This document shows, piece by piece, positions 8,920 through 17,600 of a stretch of 64,000 nucleotides of DNA. The position numbers and the translations under genes are program-made. This DNA is from JBBDXI01 sp040902425 (GTDB taxonomy: Bacteria > Planctomycetota > Phycisphaerae > Phycisphaerales > UBA1924), in contig JBBDXI010000070.1 in NCBI GenBank assembly GCA_040902425.1, positions 1-64,000 of the forward strand, in the 5' to 3' direction. The notes under the pieces are model-generated. The model was not told the DNA's origin and did no database searches. It was given only the letters and a program-made list of their open reading frames with translations. Numbering within the stretch: position 1 is the first letter of the stretch; each line of letters begins with the position of its first letter.

Positions 8920-9867
8920 CTACTCGGCGAAGAGGGCCTCGACGAAGGCGGCGGGGTCGAAGGGCTCGACATCCTCGGGCGTCTCGCCGACGCCGATGAA
9001 CTTGACGGGGATGTTGATGGCCTCGCGGATGGCGACGACGATGCCGCCCTTGGCGGTTCCGTCGAGCTTGGCGAGGAAGATGCCGGTGATGCCGGGCGAG
9101 TCGGGGGTCGCCGCGAGGGCCTTGCTGAACTCCTCGGCCTGGCGGAGGGCGTTCTGGCCGGCCGTGGCGTCGAGCACGAGGAGGACCTCGTGGGGGGCGC
9201 CGGGGAGGCGCTTGGCGGCCACCGAGCGGATTTTGGCGAGCTGCCGCATGAGGGGGTCCTGGGTCTGGAGGCGCCCGGCGGTGTCGAGGATGACGACATC
9301 CATGCCGCGGGCGATGCCGGCGTTGACGGCGTCGAAGGCGACGGCGGCTGGGTCGCCGCCCTGCTGCCCTTTGACGACCTCGACGCCGAGCCGCTGGGCC
9401 CAGACCTCGAGCTGGCGGACCGCGCCCGCGCGGAACGTGTCGCAGGCGCCCAAGAGGACGCGCTTGTCCTGGGAGCGCAGGAGCTGGCAGAGCTTGGCGA
9501 TGCTGGTCGTCTTGCCGGCGCCGTTGACGCCGGTGACGAGGATGACCGTGGGCGTGCCGGGCTCGGCGGAGCGCAGGGCGCGGTCCTCGTGGGGCCACAT
9601 CGCCGCCAGCTCGCGCTTGAGGTAGTCGAGGACCTCATCGCCGCGGGTGATCCGGCCGGCGCGGAAATCGTCGCGGATGGTGTCCATCAGGCGGGAGGCG
9701 GTCTTGACGCCGACGTCGGCCTGGATGAGGCGCTTGTGCACCTGGGCGATGAGGGCCTCGTCGAGGCGCCGGCCCCGGAGGAGGTCCATGACATCCATCG
9801 CGAGGACGGCGCGGGTCTTCTCGAGGCCCTTGCGGAGCTTGGAGGTGAAGGACTTGAAGAGGGCCAT
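8920..9867 (-). CDS. ftsY: Signal recognition particle receptor FtsY
   Basis: 315 residues: a helical N domain and the GTPase G domain, without the long acidic A domain of E. coli FtsY. GTPase motifs are G1 GVNGAGKTTSIAKL (about residue 113), DTFRAGAVRQL, G3 DTAGRLQ and G4-type AKLDGTAKGG. It docks SRP-ribosome complexes at the membrane for co-translational insertion. The start overlaps the nusB stop by one base (TGATG), placing it third in ribH-nusB-ftsY. Confidence 0.96.
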   Translation of the reverse strand: MALFKSFTSKLRKGLEKTRAVLAMDVMDLLRGRRLDEALIAQVHKRLIQADVGVKTASRLMDTIRDDFRAGRITRGDEVLDYLKRELAAMWPHEDRALRSAEPGTPTVILVTGVNGAGKTTSIAKLCQLLRSQDKRVLLGACDTFRAGAVRQLEVWAQRLGVEVVKGQQGGDPAAVAFDAVNAGIARGMDVVILDTAGRLQTQDPLMRQLAKIRSVAAKRLPGAPHEVLLVLDATAGQNALRQAEEFSKALAATPDSPGITGIFLAKLDGTAKGGIVVAIREAINIPVKFIGVGETPEDVEPFDPAAFVEALFAE

Positions 9868-10352
9868 CAGGCGTCGACTCCGGGCGCGGGCTCGGCGGGG
9901 GCGCTGTCGGCGGGGGGGGCATCGGCCGGCGCGGGGCCGGCGGGGCGCTCGGCGAGCACGCGCTTCAGCACCTTGTCGAGGAGGCCGTTGACGAAGGCGG
10001 GGGAGCGATCGGAGCCGAAGGCCTTGGCGAGCTCGACGGCCTCGTTGACCACGATCTTCGGGTGGGCGCGCCCGGAGGCCATCTCGAAGTGCGCGAGGCG
10101 GAGGATGCTGCGGTCGACCGCGGCCTGGCGGCCGGCGGGCCAGGTGGGGGCCAGCGCGTTCATCTCGGCGTCGGCGGCGGCCCGCGCGCCCCAGGCGGCG
10201 CGGGCGAGGTCGGCGGCCTTGCGGAGATCCGCGGGCGTGAGCCCCTCGGTGTCGCCGAGGGACTCGGCGAGGCTGGGGTCCTCGCCGCCGCGGGCGTCGA
10301 TCTGGAAGAGGGCCTGGAAGGCGAGGCGCCGGATGTCTCGGGGGAGGGCCAT
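9867..10352 (-). CDS. nusB: Transcription antitermination factor NusB
   Basis: 161 residues. The all-helical NusB fold is indicated by RRLAFQALFQIDARG at the N-terminus and VNEAVELAKAFGSDRSPAFVNGLLDKV near the C-terminus. With NusE/S10 it binds boxA of rRNA operons in antitermination. A Pro/Ala-rich tail of about 20 residues is extra. It follows ribH with a TGATG overlap; ribH-nusB linkage is common in bacteria. Confidence 0.95.
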   Translation of the reverse strand: MALPRDIRRLAFQALFQIDARGGEDPSLAESLGDTEGLTPADLRKAADLARAAWGARAAADAEMNALAPTWPAGRQAAVDRSILRLAHFEMASGRAHPKIVVNEAVELAKAFGSDRSPAFVNGLLDKVLKRVLAERPAGPAPADAPPADSAPAEPAPGVDA

Positions 10353-10918
10353 CAGGCGCGCTTCCCCGCGGCGGCGCGCCGGCCGGGCGCGGCCTTGTCT
10401 CTGGCCCGAGGGGTGGCGGCGGCGCGGTCCTTGGGCCAGGCGGTGGCGCCGGTGCGGATGGCGCGGAGGCACTCGAAGGCGTCGAGGGCGGCATCCATGG
10501 CGTCGGCGCCCTTGTTGCCGTCGCGCCCGCCGGCGCGCTGGCGGGCCTGGTCGGGGGTGTCCACGGTGAGCACGCCGAAGGCGATCGGGACGCCGGTGCG
10601 GAGTGAGGCCTCGGCGAGGCCGCGGGCGCACGCGTCGGCGATGTAGCGGTCGTGCCGGGTCTCGCCCTTGATGAGGCACCCGAGGGCGACGACGGCGTCG
10701 TAGACGCCGGACTGGGCGGCGGCGAGGGCGAGGACGGGGAGCTCGAAGGCCCCGGGGGCGTCGAAGACGGCGACGGCGGCCCGGGGGCCGGCGCGGAACT
10801 CGTAGCGGTCGAGCGCCCCCTCGAGCAGCGCGCCGGTGATGGAGCCGTTGTAGCGGCTGACGATCACGGCGACCCGCGGCGGGCCGGCGCCGCGGAGAGG
10901 TGGCTCGGCTCTGGGCAT
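10352..10918 (-). CDS. ribH: 6,7-dimethyl-8-ribityllumazine synthase
   Basis: 188 residues; the core of about 155 matches lumazine synthase and a basic Ala/Arg-rich tail of about 30 residues is extra. It condenses the ribityl-aminouracil with dihydroxybutanone phosphate, the penultimate riboflavin step. Motifs are SRYNGSIT, APGAFELPV and GCLIKGETRHDRYI with the catalytic His. It heads the ribH-nusB-ftsY chain. No FMN riboswitch was seen upstream; the intergenic space to the divergent UbiA-like gene is only 70 nt. Confidence 0.95.
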   Translation of the reverse strand: MPRAEPPLRGAGPPRVAVIVSRYNGSITGALLEGALDRYEFRAGPRAAVAVFDAPGAFELPVLALAAAQSGVYDAVVALGCLIKGETRHDRYIADACARGLAEASLRTGVPIAFGVLTVDTPDQARQRAGGRDGNKGADAMDAALDAFECLRAIRTGATAWPKDRAAATPRARDKAAPGRRAAAGKRA

Positions 10919-10927
10919 GGCGGGCCG

Positions 10928-10933
10928 ATCATA
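10928..10933 (-). promoter_or_regulatory. -10-like box of ribH
   Basis: TATGAT within CCCTATGATCGG, 9 nt before the ATG. The same string lies before the DUF4442-like gene (near 59757-59765). Confidence 0.55.
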
Positions 10934-10976
10934 GGGAGCGGGCGGGGGCGTGCCGGGCGCCGGTGCCCGCCCGCGT

Positions 10977-10982
10977 TAGGAT
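10977..10982 (+). promoter_or_regulatory. -10-like box of UbiA-like gene
   Basis: TAGGAT ends 6 nt before the ATG at 10989. No Shine-Dalgarno lies between. Confidence 0.5.
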
Positions 10983-10988
10983 GCGCTG

Positions 10989-11972
10989 ATGCGGCGTGCG
11001 CTGCTCCGGATCGCCCCGGTCCTCCATCTGACGCGGGTGACCACCGCGTTCGCGGTGGTGGCGAACACGTGGTTCGTCATCCTGTGGACGCGGGCGAACG
11101 CGGAGCACGAGCCGGGGGTGGCGGCGCTGCCCGGTCCGCTGGCGGTGACGCTGCTGGCGGGGGCGCTGGTGGCCCTGGGGCTGTTCGTCTTCGGGTCGGC
11201 GCTCAACGACATCCTGGATGTGAAGCGCGACCGGATGCTGCACCCCGAGCGCCCGCTGGCCTCGGGGGAGCTGTCGCGCGAGGGGGCGGTGGCGATGGTC
11301 GTGCTGGCGGCGACGGCGGCGGTGCTGGGGGCGACGGCCTTCGGCATCCCCGCGGTGCTGCTGACGCTGATGCTGATCCTGGCGATCCTGCTCTTCAACG
11401 CGGCGGGGAAGTTCATCCCCGCGATCGGGCTGGTGGTGTTGGGGCTGATCTACGGGGGGCACATGGCGGTGCCGAACGTCGGGCTGCGGTTCCTCTGGCC
11501 GGTCTGGTTCGTGATGACCCATGCCCTGGCGGTGGGGCTGCTGACGCACCGGATGGCGCGGAAGGTGCCGCGCCTGAGCCGGCGGGCGCTGATCGCGGCG
11601 GTGGGGGGGTGGGTGTTCTGGTCCGCCGTGCTGTTCGTGATCCAGTGGCGCCGGGGCGGCGGGGACGGGACGTTATGGCCGGCGTGGGTGAACCCCTGGG
11701 GGATCGTGTGGCCCCTGCTGGTGGCGGCGGCGTTCGCGCTGGTGGTGTGGGACCGGGTGCGGCGATACGGGTACACCGGGCGGGCGGCGGACAAGATCGG
11801 GCGGTACGGGGCGCTGTGGCTGGGGCTGTACGCGTGCTCGTGGCTCATCGGGGATGGCCACTGGGGAGAGGCGCTGCTGCTGGCGGGGCTCGCGGCCGCG
11901 GGGTTCCTGGGGATGACGGTGCTGCGCGAGCTGTACGGGCTGGTGGAGGAGCCGATGCGGTACAGGCGGTGA
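10989..11972 (+). CDS. UbiA-family prenyltransferase-like membrane protein
   Basis: 327 residues with eight or nine hydrophobic segments. The first Asp-rich motif of the UbiA superfamily, NDILDVKRDR, is present at about residue 76 in the right place, after the second membrane segment, followed by HPERPLASGELS, which also fits the family. The second DxxxD-type motif expected about 110 residues later is not recognisable (the region reads HRMARKVPRLS). It may therefore bind a prenyl diphosphate but could be divergent in catalysis. It is divergent from ribH and close to the type III PKS set, which raises the idea of a prenylated quinone-like lipid; that link is inference. Confidence 0.8.
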   Translation: MRRALLRIAPVLHLTRVTTAFAVVANTWFVILWTRANAEHEPGVAALPGPLAVTLLAGALVALGLFVFGSALNDILDVKRDRMLHPERPLASGELSREGAVAMVVLAATAAVLGATAFGIPAVLLTLMLILAILLFNAAGKFIPAIGLVVLGLIYGGHMAVPNVGLRFLWPVWFVMTHALAVGLLTHRMARKVPRLSRRALIAAVGGWVFWSAVLFVIQWRRGGGDGTLWPAWVNPWGIVWPLLVAAAFALVVWDRVRRYGYTGRAADKIGRYGALWLGLYACSWLIGDGHWGEALLLAGLAAAGFLGMTVLRELYGLVEEPMRYRR

Positions 11973-11975
11973 GGC

Positions 11976-12722
11976 TCAGGCGCGCAGCCTGGCGGCGAGC
12001 ATGGCCCGGGCCTCGTCGGTCGCGAGCACGCGGGCGGAGAGCTCGGCGCTCTCGAGGGCGATGGACTCGTCGAGGGAGCCGTCGAGCTGGTTGAGCAGGT
12101 GCTTGGTGGCGCGGATGGCCTGCGGGCCGCCGGTCGCGAGGCGGGCGGCGACCTCGCGGATGGTCGGGTCGAGTTCCTCGCGGGAGGCGACCGCGAAGTC
12201 CACGAGGCCGAGGTCGGCGGCCTGCTGGCCGGTCATGAGGCCGCCGGAGAGGAGGATGCGACGGGCCTTGCCGGCGCCGACCTTGCGGACCACCCAGGGG
12301 GCGACGACGGCGGGGCATACGCCCAGGTCCACCTCGGGGAAGCCCATCTTGGCGTCGGCGTGGGTGATGGCGAGGTCGCAGGCGACGGCGAGGCCGCACC
12401 CGCCGCCGATGGCGGCGCCGTTGACGGAGGCGAGCACGACCATGGGGAGTTGGCGCAGGCGGAGGAGGAAGCGGGCGAGGGAAGTGAGGAGGCGGCGCGG
12501 GGCCTCGGGGTCGTTCAGGACGAGCTTGAGGTCCATGCCGGCGCAGAAGCCCTTGCCGGCGCCGGTGACGATGAGGACGGTGGGGTCGGCAGCGCCCAGC
12601 TCGTCGAGGCGGGTGTTGAGGGAGCAGAGGAGGTCCTCGGAGAGGGCGTTGCGGGCCTCGGGGCGGTCGAGGGTGAGGGTGGCGATGCGCCCGGAGACCG
12701 AGATGTGGGCCTGCTCACTCAT
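11976..12722 (-). CDS. Enoyl-CoA hydratase/isomerase family protein
   Basis: 248 residues, crotonase fold. The oxyanion-hole segments are GKGFCAGMDLKL and NGAAIGGGCGLAVACDLAI, followed by FPEVDLGVCPAV. The family hydrates enoyl-CoAs or carries out related reactions. With a second paralogue of the same length and HMG-CoA lyase next door, a methylglutaconyl-CoA hydratase role in leucine breakdown is likely for one of the two. A TACAGT box lies 9 nt before the ATG. It is separated from the next hydratase by 71 nt, so it may be transcribed separately or by read-through. Confidence 0.88.
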   Translation of the reverse strand: MSEQAHISVSGRIATLTLDRPEARNALSEDLLCSLNTRLDELGAADPTVLIVTGAGKGFCAGMDLKLVLNDPEAPRRLLTSLARFLLRLRQLPMVVLASVNGAAIGGGCGLAVACDLAITHADAKMGFPEVDLGVCPAVVAPWVVRKVGAGKARRILLSGGLMTGQQAADLGLVDFAVASREELDPTIREVAARLATGGPQAIRATKHLLNQLDGSLDESIALESAELSARVLATDEARAMLAARLRA

Positions 12723-12731
12723 GCGGGGAAC

Positions 12732-12737
12732 ACTGTA
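12732..12737 (-). promoter_or_regulatory. -10-like box of enoyl-CoA hydratase gene
   Basis: TACAGT, 9 nt before the ATG at 12722. Confidence 0.45.
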
Positions 12738-12793
12738 ACGCGGCGGGGGGCGGGCGCGGGCTTGAAATCCGGGGGGCGTGGGGGGCGTGGGGG

Positions 12794-13540
12794 TCAGGAA
12801 CGCGCAAGGGCGCGGGCGAGGCGCTCGCGCTCCTCGGCGCCGCCGACCAGGGAGAGGCTGGCTTCGACCGCCGCGCGCCGGTGGTCGGGGGTGGCAGCGC
12901 GGGACGTGATCGAGCGCAGCCAGCCCCTGGTCGCGGCGATGGCGCCCGGGGGCTTGGATGCGAGGGCGCCGGCGATCTCGAGGGCCCGCGGCAGGACCCG
13001 GTCCGGGCCCGGGACGCACTCGTGGATGAGGCCGCGGCGGAGGGCGTCGCGCCCGGAGAGGAGCGCGGGGTCGAGGAGGCGGGCGCGGGCGACGCCGGGC
13101 GTAGCGGCCTGGCTGAGGTACGGGGCGGAGATGGCGGGCGAGACGCCCAGAGGGGTCACGGGGTAGCCGAGCTTTGCGTGCTCGTCGGAGACGGCCACGT
13201 CGGCAGCGCCCAGGAGGGCGCAGCCGCCGGCGATGGCCGCGCCGTGCGCCGCGATGACGACCGGGATGTCGAGTTCGAGCAGGCGCTCGATGGTCTCGTG
13301 GAGGGCGCGGAGGAGCTGGGCGAGGACGGCGGGGTCGGCCAGGCAGAGCTTGAGGTCGAAGCCGCCGCAGAAGACCTTGCCCTCGCCGGTGAGGAGGAGG
13401 GCGCGGGTGGAGGGGTCGCCGGCCGCGGCGTCGACGGCGCGCCGGAGGTGGTCGAACATCTCCGGCGTGAGGGCGTTGCGGAGGCCGGGGCGGTTGAGGG
13501 CGATCACGGCGACCGGGCCCTCGTGCCGGGAGAGGATCAC
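12794..13540 (-). CDS. Enoyl-CoA hydratase family protein (second paralogue)
   Basis: 248 residues from a GTG that overlaps the mvaB stop (GTGA). Crotonase-fold motifs are GKVFCGGFDLKL and HGAAIAGGCALLGAADVAV. The Gly-rich oxyanion segment is present, but the usual acidic residue pattern after VTPLGVSPAI differs from the first paralogue. Coupling to HMG-CoA lyase makes this one the better candidate for 3-methylglutaconyl-CoA hydratase, the step just before HMG-CoA. The exact substrate cannot be told from sequence. Confidence 0.88.
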   Translation of the reverse strand: MILSRHEGPVAVIALNRPGLRNALTPEMFDHLRRAVDAAAGDPSTRALLLTGEGKVFCGGFDLKLCLADPAVLAQLLRALHETIERLLELDIPVVIAAHGAAIAGGCALLGAADVAVSDEHAKLGYPVTPLGVSPAISAPYLSQAATPGVARARLLDPALLSGRDALRRGLIHECVPGPDRVLPRALEIAGALASKPPGAIAATRGWLRSITSRAATPDHRRAAVEASLSLVGGAEERERLARALARS

Positions 13541-14469
13541 GCGCGGGACTCCTGGGCGCGCCCGGGGGCGACGATCTGCGCGGCGAAAGCCGCGGCCACG
13601 GCGAGGCGGGTGGGGTCCACCGCGCACTCGTAGCCGTCGCGCTGGAGCCGGTGGATGAGCGTCTCGGTGCTGATGTTGCCGGGGGCGCGGCGGCCGGGGC
13701 TCGAGGCGTACGGGCACCCGCCCAGGCCGCCCACGGCGCCGTCGAAGGAGCGGATGCCCATCTGGAGCCCCTCGCCGACGGACTCCGCGGCGCGCCCGAA
13801 GGTGTCGTGGAGGTGGAGGGTGAGGCGGGGGATGACGGCGTCGCCCAGGCGCGCGGCGATCGCCTGCACGAGCAGCGTGATGTCCCCCGGCTCGGCAGCG
13901 CCGATGGTGTCGCCGAGGTCGAGGTCGTCGGCGCCGAGGTCGGCGAGGGCCTGGGCGACGTGGGCGACCTTCTGCGGGTCGGTGCGGCCCTCGAAGGGGC
14001 AGGCGACGGCGCAGGAGATGTAGGCGCGCACGAGGAGGCCCTCGCGCCCGGCCGCGGCCACGACGGGCTCGAAGCGGCGGATGGACTCGGCGATGCCCGC
14101 GTTGATGTTCCTGTGGGCGAAGGTCTCGGAGGCGGCGGTGAAGAGGGCGATCTTGTCCAGCACGCGGCGGCCGGCGCGCTGGTTGACCTCGAGGGCCGCG
14201 GCCATGCCCTTCTCGTTGGGCACGAGGGCGGAGAAGACCGGGCGGGGGCTGAGGTGCGCCAGCGCGGCGAAGACGTCGGCGGCGTCGCCGAGCTGTGGGA
14301 CCCACCTGGGAGAGACGAAGCTGCTGACCTCGACCTCATCGACCCCTGAGGCCGCGAGGAGCTGGACCAGACGGGCCTTCTGGGCGGCGGGGATTGGGCC
14401 GGCGGGGCCGAGGGGCTCGTTCTGAAGGCCGTCGCGGGGGGAGACGTCGGTGATCCGGACGCGGTCCAT
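13537..14469 (-). CDS. mvaB: Hydroxymethylglutaryl-CoA lyase
   Basis: 310 residues, TIM-barrel of the HMGL-like family. It cleaves HMG-CoA to acetyl-CoA and acetoacetate at the end of leucine degradation. Motifs: metal/substrate loop DVSPRDGLQNE at the N-terminus, HLHDTFGRA metal ligands and the signature loop GLGGCPYASSPGR with the catalytic Cys. A TAGCAT box ends 6 nt before the ATG. It is coupled to the following hydratase by a GTGA overlap. The acetyl-CoA carboxylase-like and dehydrogenase genes of the full pathway are not in the window. Confidence 0.95.
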   Translation of the reverse strand: MDRVRITDVSPRDGLQNEPLGPAGPIPAAQKARLVQLLAASGVDEVEVSSFVSPRWVPQLGDAADVFAALAHLSPRPVFSALVPNEKGMAAALEVNQRAGRRVLDKIALFTAASETFAHRNINAGIAESIRRFEPVVAAAGREGLLVRAYISCAVACPFEGRTDPQKVAHVAQALADLGADDLDLGDTIGAAEPGDITLLVQAIAARLGDAVIPRLTLHLHDTFGRAAESVGEGLQMGIRSFDGAVGGLGGCPYASSPGRRAPGNISTETLIHRLQRDGYECAVDPTRLAVAAAFAAQIVAPGRAQESRA

Positions 14470-14475
14470 CGGCGG

Positions 14476-14481
14476 ATGCTA
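14476..14481 (-). promoter_or_regulatory. -10-like box of mvaB
   Basis: TAGCAT exactly 6 nt before the mvaB ATG. Confidence 0.5.
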
Positions 14482-14487
14482 CCCGCG

Positions 14488-14521
14488 CGACCCCCCGCAG
14501 CGCGCCGGCAGCGGGGGGTCG
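14488..14521. other. Inverted repeat between mvaB and the cytochrome gene
   Basis: GACCCCCCGC (14489-14498) pairs with GCGGGGGGTC (14511-14520), with one more outer pair. It lies between two divergent promoters, so it is not a terminator for either gene; an operator is possible. Confidence 0.4.
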
Positions 14522-14544
14522 GGGGCTGGTCGCGAAACGTTTTC

Positions 14545-14573
14545 TTGACGGCGTGCGTATTCCGGGGCATCTT
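14545..14573 (+). promoter_or_regulatory. Sigma-70-type promoter of secreted cytochrome gene
   Basis: TTGACG (14545-14550), 17-nt spacer, CATCTT (14568-14573). It would give a leader of about 50 nt before the ATG at 14630. Confidence 0.65.
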
Positions 14574-14629
14574 GTGGCGTCCCGCCGCCTCTCCCGGGGC
14601 CGTCGCGGCCCTGTCTCCCGGAGCCTTCC

Positions 14630-17600
14630 ATGATCAAGCGTGAAGCGTTGTACCTCGCCGGCCTGGCGGGATCGATCGGTCTTACCGGCGCTGCGCTGGT
14701 GTGGGCGGGACCCGGCGCGGGGGATGCGCGCCCGCTGCGCGATCCGGCTGGGGCTCCTGAGACGCCGCGGGCGATCCCGGGCTTTGTCAACTTTGAGTCG
14801 GGGCACGTGCACCCGGTGGACATCACGCCGGACGGGACGAAGCTGGTGGCCGTGAACACGGCGGATGCGCGGGTGGCGGTGTTCGACATCACCGGGGGAG
14901 TGCCGGCGCTGCTCGCGGAGATCCCGGTCGGGCTGGAGCCGGTCTCGGTGCGGGCGCGGACGAACACCGAGGTGTGGGTGGCGAACCGCATCTCCGACTC
15001 GGTGAGCGTGGTGAGCCTGACGGGCCGGAACGTCGTGGCGACGCTGACGACGCGGGACGAGACGGCGGATGTGGTATTCGCCGGGACGCCGCAGCGGGCG
15101 TTCGTGAGCTGCGGGCACGGGCAGGTGGTGCAGGTGTTCGACCCGGTGAACCTCGGCGCGCCGCCGGTGGACATCCCGATCAACGGGATCGACCCGCGGG
15201 CGTTGGCGGTGAGCCCGGATGGGAGCAAGGTCTACTGCGCCGTGTTCCAGTCGGGGAACGCCTCGACGATCCTGGGGGGCGGGGCGATGGGGGTGATCGG
15301 CTTCCCGCCGAACACGGTGAGCGACCCGGCGGGGCCGTACGGGGGTGTGAACCCCCCGCCCAACAGCGGGACCACCTTCAGCCCGCCGATCGCGACGGCG
15401 AACCAGAGCGCCGTCCCCGACGTCGGCCTCATCGTCAAGAAAGATGCGCTGGGCCGCTGGATGGATGACAACAACCGCGACTGGACGGCGATGGTCAGCG
15501 GGCCGCAGGCGCTGCAGCGCTCGGGCCGGATCCCGGGGTGGGACATGCCGGACCGCGACCTGGCGGTGATCGACGCGTCGTCGCTCTCGGTGTCGTCGTA
15601 CGCGACGGGGCTGATGAACATCTGCATGGCGATGGGCGTGAACCCGGCGACCGGGCAGGTGGGCGTGGTGGGGACGGACGGGACGAACGAGGTGCGCTTC
15701 GAGCCCAACGTGAACGGAACGTTTGTCCGCGTGAAGCTGGCGCTGGTGAACCCCCTGACGCTGGGGAAGCAGGTGAAGGACCTGAACCCCCACCTGACCT
15801 ACGCGGCGCACACTGTCCCGCAGGGGCAGCGGGACCTCTCGATCGGCGACCCGCGGGGGATCGCCTACAACGCCGCGGGGACACGGGGGTACATCGCGGG
15901 GATGGGCTCGAACAACGTGATCGTGGTGGACGCGGCGGGGGACCGGGCGGGGCTGGCGCCGACGATCGAGGTGGGCGAGGGGCCGACGGGGGTGGCGCTC
16001 GATGAGTCGCGCTCGCGCCTGTACGTGCTGAACCGGTTCGCGGGCTCGATCTCGGTGGTGAGCACGGCGAGCGAGCAGGTCGTGGCAACGGTGCCGTTCT
16101 TCGACCCGACGCCCGCGGCCATCAAGGCCGGGCGGAAGCACCTGTACGACACGCACAAGAACAGCGGGCTGGGGCAGTCGTCGTGCGCCTCGTGCCACAT
16201 CGACGGCGGGATGGACCGTCTCGCGTGGGACCTGGGCGACCCGCAGGGGGTGATCAAGCAGCTGACGGGTCAGAACCTCGGGGCGGGGATTCCGGGGCTG
16301 GCGCCGCCCTTCACCCAGCCGCAGTTCCAGCCGTGGCACCCGATGAAGGGGCCGATGACGACGCAGACGCTGCAGGACATCATCGGGCACGAGCCGCACC
16401 ACTGGCGGGGCGACCGGGCGGGGATCGAGGAGTTCAACGGGGCGTTCATGGGCCTGCTGGGGGACGACGTGCAGCTCACGCCGGCGGAGATGCAGGAGTT
16501 CGAGGACTTCCTGGAGGCGATCACGTTCCCGCCCAACCCCTTCCGCAACTTCGACAACACGCTGCCGGCGACGATGACGCTGACGGGGCACCACACGCCG
16601 GGTCGGTTCGCGCCGGCGGGCCAGCCGCTGCCGGTGGGGCGGCCGAACCTCGGGATGGCGCTGTACCGGGACACGAACCGGCGCCTGGACAGCGGGGCCT
16701 TCGCGTGCGTGACGTGCCACACCCTGCCGACGGGCACCGGGCCGGACGCGACGTGGAGCCAGCAGACGGGGTCGTTCCAGCCGTTCCCGGTGGGGCCGCG
16801 GGGGGAGCGGCACCACCAGCTGGTGTCGGTGGACGGCTCGACGAACATCGCGATCAAGACGCCGCAGCTGCGCAACGGGTACCTGAAGGTCGGGTTCGAC
16901 ATGACGCAAGCGGAGAACAACGCGGGGTTCGGGTTTCTGCACGACGGGAGCGTGGACTCGCTGGCGCGGTTCGTGGCCGAGCCGGTGTTCAACGTGCAGA
17001 GCGACCAGGAGGTCGCGGACCTCGTCGCGTTCCTGCTCTGCTTCTCGGGCGGCGACCTGCCCGCCGGGAGCAGCACGAGCGTGCTGCTGGGCCCGGGGAC
17101 GCCCGGGAGCGATGTCCCCGCGTCGGTGGGAGTCCAGACGACCGTGGCGAACGGGCAGGGGCCGCCGCCGGCCCAGAGTGCCCTGATCAGCTCGATGGTT
17201 TCGCTGGCGCAGGCGAACAAGGTCGGGCTGGTGGTGAAGGGCGTGGTCGGCAGCGAGCAGCGCGGTTTCGCCTACACCAGCCAGGCGCCCGGGCGGTTCC
17301 TCTCCGACCGGGCGGGTTCGGAGTTCACGCCGGCGCAGCTGCTGGCCCTGGCCTCGCCGGGGAACGAGCTGACGTACACGGTGGTGTCGCTGGGGACGCA
17401 GGTCCGTATCGGGATCGACCGCGACCTGGACGGCGTGTACGACCGCGACCAGGCGGACATCGCGTGCTACGCCAACTGCGACCAGAGCCACATCCCGCCG
17501 ATCCTCAACGTCGCGGACTTCGGGTGCTTCCTGACGCAGTACGCCGGCGGCGACCCCTACGCGAACTGCGACGGGAGCACGCAGCCGCCGGTGCTGAACG

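Noticed and set aside
8175..9638. 487-codon extension of the methyltransferase frame
   Set aside because: The upstream half is antisense-like Ser/Pro/Arg sequence in another frame of ftsY. The real start is the GTG at 8897.
14488..14521. GC-rich hairpin as a terminator
   Set aside because: No T-run follows on either strand and it lies between divergent starts, not after a gene.
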